Shown piece after piece: positions 5,090 through 10,492 of a stretch of 10,492 nucleotides of DNA. The notes beneath the pieces were generated by a model. It saw only the letters and a list, made by a program, of their open reading frames with translations, was not told the DNA's origin and did no database searches. The DNA lies in NCBI GenBank assembly GCA_964563105.1, contig CAZLXM010000114.1:1-10492 (forward strand), read 5' to 3'. Every line of letters begins with the position of its first letter. The first letter of the stretch is position 1. The position numbers and the translations under genes are program-made. Source of the stretch: CAYVTV01 sp964563105 (GTDB lineage Bacteria; Bacteroidota; Bacteroidia; Bacteroidales; GCA-2748055).

Positions 5090-7366
5090 TTATTTTTTAA
5101 CAGTCAGGATTACTTTATTAAGTTTAATTTTCTCATCAGATGAGTCATTTGCCACGGAAATTTCGTATTTCCCTGGCTCCACTATCCATTCATCGCACCA
5201 GTATTCAAGCTCTTTTTCCCCTATTTCAAAGCTGAGAGTTTTAAGTTGTCCGGGATCGAGATAAATGCGTTTAAATCCTCTTAATTCTTTAACGGGTCTT
5301 ACTCTTGTGGTGTTTAAAGCACGAATATATAACTGAAGCACTTCTTCACCTGCAAGTTTCCCGGTATTTTGGATGTTGAAAATCAGTTTTGTTGTGCTAT
5401 TTGCAGTGATTGTATCTTTTTCAAGATGTAAATTTCCGATTTCAAAAGTAGTGTAGCTCAAACCATATCCGAATGGATAAAGTGGTTCGGCAGAAGATCT
5501 GTAAATTCTGCGAGGCCTGCCTGGTTCCAGTTTATTGTAAAATAAGGGAAGCTGCCCCACATTTGCCGGAACTGTAACCGGGAGCTTTCCTCCGGGATTT
5601 ACTTTTCCGAATAAAACATCGGCAATAGCTGTTCCGGTTTCCTGGCCAAGATACCATCCCTGGATAATAGCCGGTATATTTTCGGCAATCCAGTTAATTG
5701 CAAGCGGACGCCCTCCCAGTAAAACTACAACACATGGCTTTCCAGTGGCATGAACAGCTTTAACGAGATCCATCTGCCTTCCTCTTAATCCCAGATAATC
5801 CGTATCTTCATTTTCACGGCAGGTTGCTTCGGAGCCTCCAACAGCTATTATTACGACATCTGCCTGTTTTGCCAGATCAACAGCTTCATCAATTTTTTCT
5901 GAATCGGAAATGCGTCTTGTAGAACCAGATTTTTGGGCAAAACGGGTTATTTCTATATCTCTCTTCAATTCCTCCTCATTTTGCAAAACTGTATCAATTC
6001 CGCTACCTTCAGCATAAACAACTTCTATCTTATTACCTGCATAATTCTGTATTCCTTTAAGTATCGTTACAAAATATTTAAGTTGCCCGCGGGAATATCC
6101 TCCCAGTCTTATTGCATCGGCATTGGGGCCAATGACAGCAATTTTTTTCAGATTTTCTGATTTTAAGGGAAGAAGCTCATTTTCATTTTTAAGTAAAATC
6201 ACCGCTTTTTGAGCAACCTCAAGGGCAAGCTTATCATGATCTTTGTTATTGAGTATTTCATTATTGCTTATTTCCGGGCTCAGTTTTACGGGAGGGACAG
6301 ATCCCTGGTCAATATAATCCTTTTTAAGAGGTATGTCAGAATCAAATAATCCCAGTTCAAACTTAGCCTTAAGATTGTGAGCTACGGCATTATTTAATAG
6401 TTCTTCTCCTATCAATCCGTTTTTTACTGATTCAATCAGACTTTTTCCGTAAACCCTGTTTTTAAATTCAGGTGAAAGGTCCAATTCCTGATGAACGCCG
6501 GCGCTTAATGATTTTAATGCTGCATCGGAGAAATCCTCAGAATACCGGAACAGGTTTACAAGTCTGGGTAAATCCTGATTATCTGAAACTACCAGTCCAT
6601 TCCATTTATATTCTCCTCGCAAAATGTCATTCAGGATGTAAGAATTTGTATGGCAAGGGATTCCGTTAAGAATATGATGTGCCGGCATTATTCCGGATAT
6701 ACGGCCGTCTTTTACGGCCATCCGAAAAGGGTATAAATGTATATTATGCAGATTATAGTCTGATACATCCATTGCGGCCCCATTAGCTCCCGCCATTGGT
6801 TCTCCGTCGGCAACATAATGTTTTGCGCAGGCAAGTATATGGTTTTTGTCAAAACGCTCTTTACCACTGCCTTGTAATCCTTTGATATAAGCAGCACCTA
6901 TACTGCCCACCAGGAATGGATCTTCTCCATAACTTTCTTCGATCCTTCCCCAGCGGACATCTCTCACTACCGACAACATGGGGGAGTAACATTGATGAAT
7001 TCCGCATGCCCTGGCTTCTTTGGCAACTACATGTCCCATTTTTTCAATAAGATTTACATCCCAGGTGCTTGCCATTGCAATTGCCTGAGGAAATGATGTT
7101 GCCCCGTCTGCCATTACACCATGCAGGCATTCACCCGCTACGAGATTGGGAATCCCCAGACGTACATTTGCATTGGCATGTTTTGAACGGCTGTAATAAT
7201 ATGAAGCAAGCTGGAAAGTTTTCTCCTCAATTGTCATTTGTCCGATTAAGTTTTGAACAGCATCTTCATATATGTCTGAGAAAACAGCCTTATCCTGGGC
7301 CTTCACCACAGGAAAAAGGGCCGGGATACAAATACCAAGAAAAACGAAAACAAATCCATTTCTCAT
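5090..7366 (-). CDS. Exported glycoside hydrolase family 3 beta-glycosidase (758 aa)
   Basis: It releases terminal beta-linked sugars (beta-glucosidase or beta-xylosidase type) by a retaining mechanism. Residues 1-23 are a signal peptide ending VKAQ, so it acts in the periplasm or outside. The GH3 N-terminal TIM barrel covers about 35-345, with GEC-HGV (78-84), RWGRIEESYGEDP (138-150), the KH pair (182-183) and SDN with the predicted nucleophile D262. The alpha/beta sandwich covers about 385-600 (VIGPNAD 411-417, GGSEATCRENEDTDYLGLRG around 510-529, GQETGTAIADVLFG 574-587, GGKLPVTVP 592-600). A fibronectin-III-like domain fills about 660-745 with PVKELRGFKR (691-700). The length is typical. 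The nucleophile motif is SDN rather than the common SDW, and AGVHQELDL stands where AGVDMDL-like sequences are usual, so the substrate may differ. It lies 133 bases behind the esterase gene in the same orientation. Confidence 0.93.
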   Translation of the reverse strand: MRNGFVFVFLGICIPALFPVVKAQDKAVFSDIYEDAVQNLIGQMTIEEKTFQLASYYYSRSKHANANVRLGIPNLVAGECLHGVMADGATSFPQAIAMASTWDVNLIEKMGHVVAKEARACGIHQCYSPMLSVVRDVRWGRIEESYGEDPFLVGSIGAAYIKGLQGSGKERFDKNHILACAKHYVADGEPMAGANGAAMDVSDYNLHNIHLYPFRMAVKDGRISGIMPAHHILNGIPCHTNSYILNDILRGEYKWNGLVVSDNQDLPRLVNLFRYSEDFSDAALKSLSAGVHQELDLSPEFKNRVYGKSLIESVKNGLIGEELLNNAVAHNLKAKFELGLFDSDIPLKKDYIDQGSVPPVKLSPEISNNEILNNKDHDKLALEVAQKAVILLKNENELLPLKSENLKKIAVIGPNADAIRLGGYSRGQLKYFVTILKGIQNYAGNKIEVVYAEGSGIDTVLQNEEELKRDIEITRFAQKSGSTRRISDSEKIDEAVDLAKQADVVIIAVGGSEATCRENEDTDYLGLRGRQMDLVKAVHATGKPCVVVLLGGRPLAINWIAENIPAIIQGWYLGQETGTAIADVLFGKVNPGGKLPVTVPANVGQLPLFYNKLEPGRPRRIYRSSAEPLYPFGYGLSYTTFEIGNLHLEKDTITANSTTKLIFNIQNTGKLAGEEVLQLYIRALNTTRVRPVKELRGFKRIYLDPGQLKTLSFEIGEKELEYWCDEWIVEPGKYEISVANDSSDEKIKLNKVILTVKK

Positions 7367-7405
7367 TATCTGGAGTTTATTTGCTTTATTTATTTTCTTT
7401 ATCCA

Positions 7406-7424
7406 GATTTATAAGTTATAAATC
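7406..7424. repeat. Perfect 9-bp palindrome upstream of the GH3 gene
   Basis: GATTTATAA, a single G, then TTATAAATC forms a perfect inverted repeat 40 bases upstream of the GH3 start codon. A second short one, GATATC-CCTC-GATATC, lies at 7441-7456. They could be operator half-sites or mRNA hairpins between the esterase and GH3 genes. The sequence is AT-rich, so chance is not excluded. Confidence 0.3.
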
Positions 7425-7499
7425 AGATAATATACTTAATGATATCCCTCGATATCTTTTGAAAGAAAAATTTTGTCAATAATTAATCGCAGTATCAGC

Positions 7500-8906
7500 T
7501 TACCAGTCATCAGTACGGAACGATGATGCCGGCAAGCCTTCTGTATTAAACAAATCACCCGTAATAAAATCCTTAAATGCATATCTTACCGCAACAGGTT
7601 CAGCTACAAAAGGTGAAAAAAGAGTAATTCCTGAATTGGAAATAAATGCTTCTGCCGGATAGAATCTTTTATTGGCCCCTGCAATCTCGAAACAACGAAG
7701 CCCCTTCCCAAAAGATGTAAGCCCGTTTTCTGCATTATCAAATGTGAGTTTTATCATATTACCTTCAATATTCATATTTTTCAGGAGCGGACCATCACAG
7801 GCGATCCCTTTTTTACCATATGTCTTTACCAGCGCCTGAAATGCCAGTCTGTCACCCACCACTTTTTTATTTGCCGGATGTATACAATCTTTTTCACCAT
7901 AATCCATAATGCAGGCCATGCCCATATTTTTGCCTTCCAGGGCAGCCTTAAGCTGGGATTCACGAAGGAAGGCTGAACTAGTGCCGGAACCGTAATCAAA
8001 GGGTGCTATTTGAACAAAGTATAGCGGAAAATCACCAATATTCCATGCTTCTCTCCAGCTATCAGCCAGTCCTGGCATTAATTTTCTATATTGCTCCCAC
8101 TGAAGCCGGTTCGATTCTCCCTGGTACCAAATCGCTCCTCTCATGCCATAACCTGCTACAGGATTGATCATTGCATTAAACAAAACAGTTGGTGTTTGCG
8201 GTGATTCATTCTTCACGTTTTTATCCGGTAAATTGATAAAATCAAATTTACGGCATCCTTCTTCACTTATCCATGGTTCAATCCGGGTCCCTCCCCAACT
8301 CGTGTGTATTAATCCTATTGGAACATTAAGAGCCTGGTTTAGAAAAAGACCGAAAAAATAGGCAGTAGCACTGAAGTCAACTACAGTTTCAGGTTCACAA
8401 AGCTTCCATGAACCGTTAAAGTCATCAAGAGGAGTGAGGCTTATCAATCTGGGAATTGTAATAAGCCTGATATTTGGATTATTTGATTGTGAGATATATT
8501 CGTTAGAGCCTATAACCGGTTCATTTCTATAACCTTTCATAGGCATATACATGTTTGACTGGCCTGAGCAGATCCATACTTCACCAATCATCACATTTTT
8601 CAGGATAACCGGTTTGCTGTCGGATATAGTAATAGTATAAGGGCCTCCGGCTGAAGGTGTGGAAACTTTTGTTTTCCATTTTCCGGAATTATCCGCCCTG
8701 ACAGAATATGATTTTTTATTCCATGATGTTGTTATCCTGACCATTGCATTTGCATCAGATTTGCCCCAAATTGCCACATCAGACTGTTGCTGCAGGACCA
8801 TGTTGTCGCTGAAGATGGCAGGCATTTTAATTTCTGCTCTTAATGGAAGCTGCAATACAAGGAAAAGCAGCAATAAGATATTAAGACAATATTTTAATTT
8901 TTGCAT
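7500..8906 (-). CDS. Sialate O-acetylesterase-type SGNH hydrolase (468 aa)
   Basis: It removes O-acetyl groups from sugars. The family name comes from 9-O-acetyl sialic acid, but many Bacteroidota members in polysaccharide loci act on plant glycans such as acetylated xylan or xyloglucan. Residues 1-24 are a signal peptide. A beta-sandwich region (about 25-105, beginning with the family-typical IFSDNMVLQQ at 31-40) precedes the SGNH catalytic domain. That domain shows WICSGQSNMYMP with nucleophile S117, the block-II/III type HTSWGGTRIEPW (201-212) and AIWYQGESN (258-266), and D340-C-I-H343-P, supplying the catalytic Asp and His. All catalytic residues are present. It follows the ceramidase-like gene by only 33 bases, so the two are almost surely cotranscribed. 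The length is near the short end of the family, and no extra domain is seen. Confidence 0.9.
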   Translation of the reverse strand: MQKLKYCLNILLLLFLVLQLPLRAEIKMPAIFSDNMVLQQQSDVAIWGKSDANAMVRITTSWNKKSYSVRADNSGKWKTKVSTPSAGGPYTITISDSKPVILKNVMIGEVWICSGQSNMYMPMKGYRNEPVIGSNEYISQSNNPNIRLITIPRLISLTPLDDFNGSWKLCEPETVVDFSATAYFFGLFLNQALNVPIGLIHTSWGGTRIEPWISEEGCRKFDFINLPDKNVKNESPQTPTVLFNAMINPVAGYGMRGAIWYQGESNRLQWEQYRKLMPGLADSWREAWNIGDFPLYFVQIAPFDYGSGTSSAFLRESQLKAALEGKNMGMACIMDYGEKDCIHPANKKVVGDRLAFQALVKTYGKKGIACDGPLLKNMNIEGNMIKLTFDNAENGLTSFGKGLRCFEIAGANKRFYPAEAFISNSGITLFSPFVAEPVAVRYAFKDFITGDLFNTEGLPASSFRTDDW

Positions 8907-8939
8907 GTTTATAAGTATTAATTTACTAAAATATTATTA

Positions 8940-10442
8940 CTACCAGAGATTGTTAATTATTGCTACTGTTTTATCAACAAGTATATCACCCCCCGGTGGA
9001 CCTATACGAGTGGTTATTCCACTGTATCCGCCTCTGAGGGCCCCTTCAACTGTTGGCAAATATCCGCCGCTATCACCGCAGAGTTCAACAATAAATACCT
9101 GTTTGGCTTTGCTTCTGCCGGTTATCCTTAATCCATATTCTACAAATAATTCGAAAGGATTCGTAGCTATAACAACATCACCCACTCTAATTACATGCAT
9201 TTCAAAGGTATAGTCCGGATTTTTCTTCTGATTATCATAACCTCTTATAACTCCTTCGTATGCCCTCAATTGTCCAAAGTCTGAAAGTTTATTATCCCAT
9301 GGTCCGTATTCCATAATCTTCTCATTATCTTTCATTTCTTTTAGGAATCTGTTCCATGCACTTTCAGGAGAATCTGGATCATCGGGTTCTCTTGATTTGA
9401 TTTCGTCAACTATTTTTATTGCTTTTTTTAGTTCATCTTCTATATATTCTCTCACTGGCAGTGTTATATCTTCTATAACATGCCTGAATACCGGCCTGGT
9501 TTGGATTGAGTCTTTTGCAACAGTATAAATATCATCAAAGGTTTTCATCAGGCGGTTACCTATTTCTATAATTCCCGGTATATCCCACATATTTGGTTCT
9601 CCAGCCTTATAACCTGCAGCCAGATCACGCGGAGACTGGTCTCCGGCAGCTCCAATCTGTGGAAGAACATATACTTTCCCGGAAAATCTTTTATCGAGAT
9701 GTTTTCTGACTTCGCCAAAATAATCTGAAGAGACATAATATTTTGATTCTGTTACCTGTGCAGGGCATGTTACATTCATAACAACTCCGGTTAGTTTCTT
9801 TTTCAGGTTCCAGGTGAAGAGCATGTCAACGCCCGGGTCAGAAGGGCCTTCAATGCCAATAAAATCTGGTCTCGAGGTGGAGCCGTACATTTCCGATGTG
9901 CCATCAGAAAATTTTACTCTTCTATTATGCCCGACAACTGCATATCCCCGTCCATAACTTATTCCTGAAGGTTCACGGTTTTCCCAGGCCTTAACTACTA
10001 CTTTGGTCAGTTTTGAAAGGAGCATTTCAGCATCCTTTGACCTGATATCAGCACTAAAAGATGAATGGGTATGAATCGCATTGAGAACCAGTTTTCCGGT
10101 ATCAAAATCCGGGATCAGGTCTTTAACTATTAACTTTAAGGTATCTTGTAACGGTCTTGAAATGGAAACAACATCCAAAGAAACAAGAATTGCCTGTTCT
10201 GCTTTACCATCCTCTCCGGAAAATTCCATTGCCAGAGCTGTAGCCATGAGTGGACTCTGAACATATTCGGAAATTCTTTCATAAAATTGTCCCCGAAGTG
10301 AAACCGGTCCTTCCGGTGTAATATCTTCTATTGCCCAGCCTGCATAAAAACCTCCATTTTCAAGCTCATTTTTGCAACTATTTAGCATCAGGGCAGAAAT
10401 CATTAATAGAATGACGGATAATTGTAAAATGATTCTATTCAT
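8940..10442 (-). CDS. Neutral/alkaline ceramidase-like lipoprotein (500 aa)
   Basis: Residues 1-23 are a lipoprotein signal with lipobox LNSC (Cys23), so it is probably anchored to a membrane. The rest matches the N-terminal catalytic domain of neutral ceramidases: the AGWAIEDITPEGPVSLRGQF opening (34-53), LVSLDVVSIS (86-95), NAIHTHSSFS (121-130) with the presumed zinc ligand His in HTH, GAAGDQSP (264-271) where the reactive Ser of classical ceramidases sits in a GDxSPN motif, and LCGDSGGYLPTVEGALRGGY (454-473). Two features depart from classical enzymes. The HPT zinc-ligand motif is replaced by CPAQV (226-230), and the C-terminal Ig-like domain (members usually exceed 600 aa) is absent. Amidase or hydrolase activity is likely, but ceramide as the substrate is doubtful. 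It is the first complete gene of the putative operon with the esterase and GH3. Confidence 0.8.
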   Translation of the reverse strand: MNRIILQLSVILLMISALMLNSCKNELENGGFYAGWAIEDITPEGPVSLRGQFYERISEYVQSPLMATALAMEFSGEDGKAEQAILVSLDVVSISRPLQDTLKLIVKDLIPDFDTGKLVLNAIHTHSSFSADIRSKDAEMLLSKLTKVVVKAWENREPSGISYGRGYAVVGHNRRVKFSDGTSEMYGSTSRPDFIGIEGPSDPGVDMLFTWNLKKKLTGVVMNVTCPAQVTESKYYVSSDYFGEVRKHLDKRFSGKVYVLPQIGAAGDQSPRDLAAGYKAGEPNMWDIPGIIEIGNRLMKTFDDIYTVAKDSIQTRPVFRHVIEDITLPVREYIEDELKKAIKIVDEIKSREPDDPDSPESAWNRFLKEMKDNEKIMEYGPWDNKLSDFGQLRAYEGVIRGYDNQKKNPDYTFEMHVIRVGDVVIATNPFELFVEYGLRITGRSKAKQVFIVELCGDSGGYLPTVEGALRGGYSGITTRIGPPGGDILVDKTVAIINNLW

Positions 10443-10492
10443 CAGAAAATATTTTAGTTATACTATTGTTGTTCACGTCGTTCTGATGGAAC
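10443..10492. other. Right window edge, upstream of the ceramidase-like gene
   Basis: On the minus strand a frame reading VPSERREQQ closes with TAG at 10463-10465, 20 bases before the ceramidase-like ATG. It could be the tail of an upstream operon gene, but nine codons are too few to tell. AAAATATTTT (10446-10455) is a short AT palindrome. No clear promoter is seen in these 50 bases. Confidence 0.25.

Noticed and set aside
8659..9213. Plus-strand 184-codon ORF, the longest on that strand
   Set aside because: It lies entirely opposite the esterase and ceramidase-like genes, which have clear family motifs; composition is that of an antisense shadow.

Overview
This window looks like chromosomal DNA from a member of the Bacteroidota (Bacteroidales/Marinilabiliales-like; genus not determinable). 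Three things point there: an AT-rich genome; a textbook Bacteroidetes-type promoter (TTTG, 19 nt, TATCTTTG) at 1368-1398; and a set of exported carbohydrate-active enzymes (GH3, sialate O-acetylesterase, ceramidase-like lipoprotein, DUF1593) of the kind found at the edges of polysaccharide utilisation loci. No SusC/SusD pair or regulator is inside the window, so calling it a PUL is inference.

Layout. Positions 1-2250 are sparse and eroded. At the left edge there is a small antitoxin gene on the minus strand, and its reading frame overlaps the first 12 codons of a PIN-domain (VapC-type) toxin that runs off the window. Then come a roughly 450-base gap, an unrecognised plus-strand ORF, a stretch with short out-of-frame coding remnants, the first ~47 codons of an IS transposase carrying an in-frame stop but an intact promoter, and the C-terminal part of an AbiEi-like (type IV TA/abortive infection) antitoxin.

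Positions 2258-10442 are dense and all on the minus strand. In transcription order (right to left) they are: a neutral-ceramidase-like lipoprotein (8940-10442), a sialate O-acetylesterase-type SGNH hydrolase (7500-8906), a GH3 beta-glycosidase (5090-7366), a CaCA-family Na+/Ca2+ exchanger (3792-4745) and a DUF1593 nucleoside-hydrolase-like secreted protein (2258-3553). The first three are closely spaced and plausibly one transcript, whose upstream part lies beyond the right edge. The exchanger and the DUF1593 gene are separated by longer AT-rich spacers, one with a terminator-like hairpin, and may be independent units.

Taken together, the enzymes would remove acyl groups (esterase), clip terminal sugars (GH3) and attack other amide or glycosidic decorations (ceramidase-like, DUF1593) outside the cytoplasm. 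The substrate cannot be told from this window. I see no clear evidence of a wholly new system. The most interesting items are the Cys-for-His change at a presumed zinc site of the ceramidase-like protein, the IS relic with a live-looking promoter pointing into the eroded AbiEi gene, and the toxin-antitoxin pair cut by the window edge.
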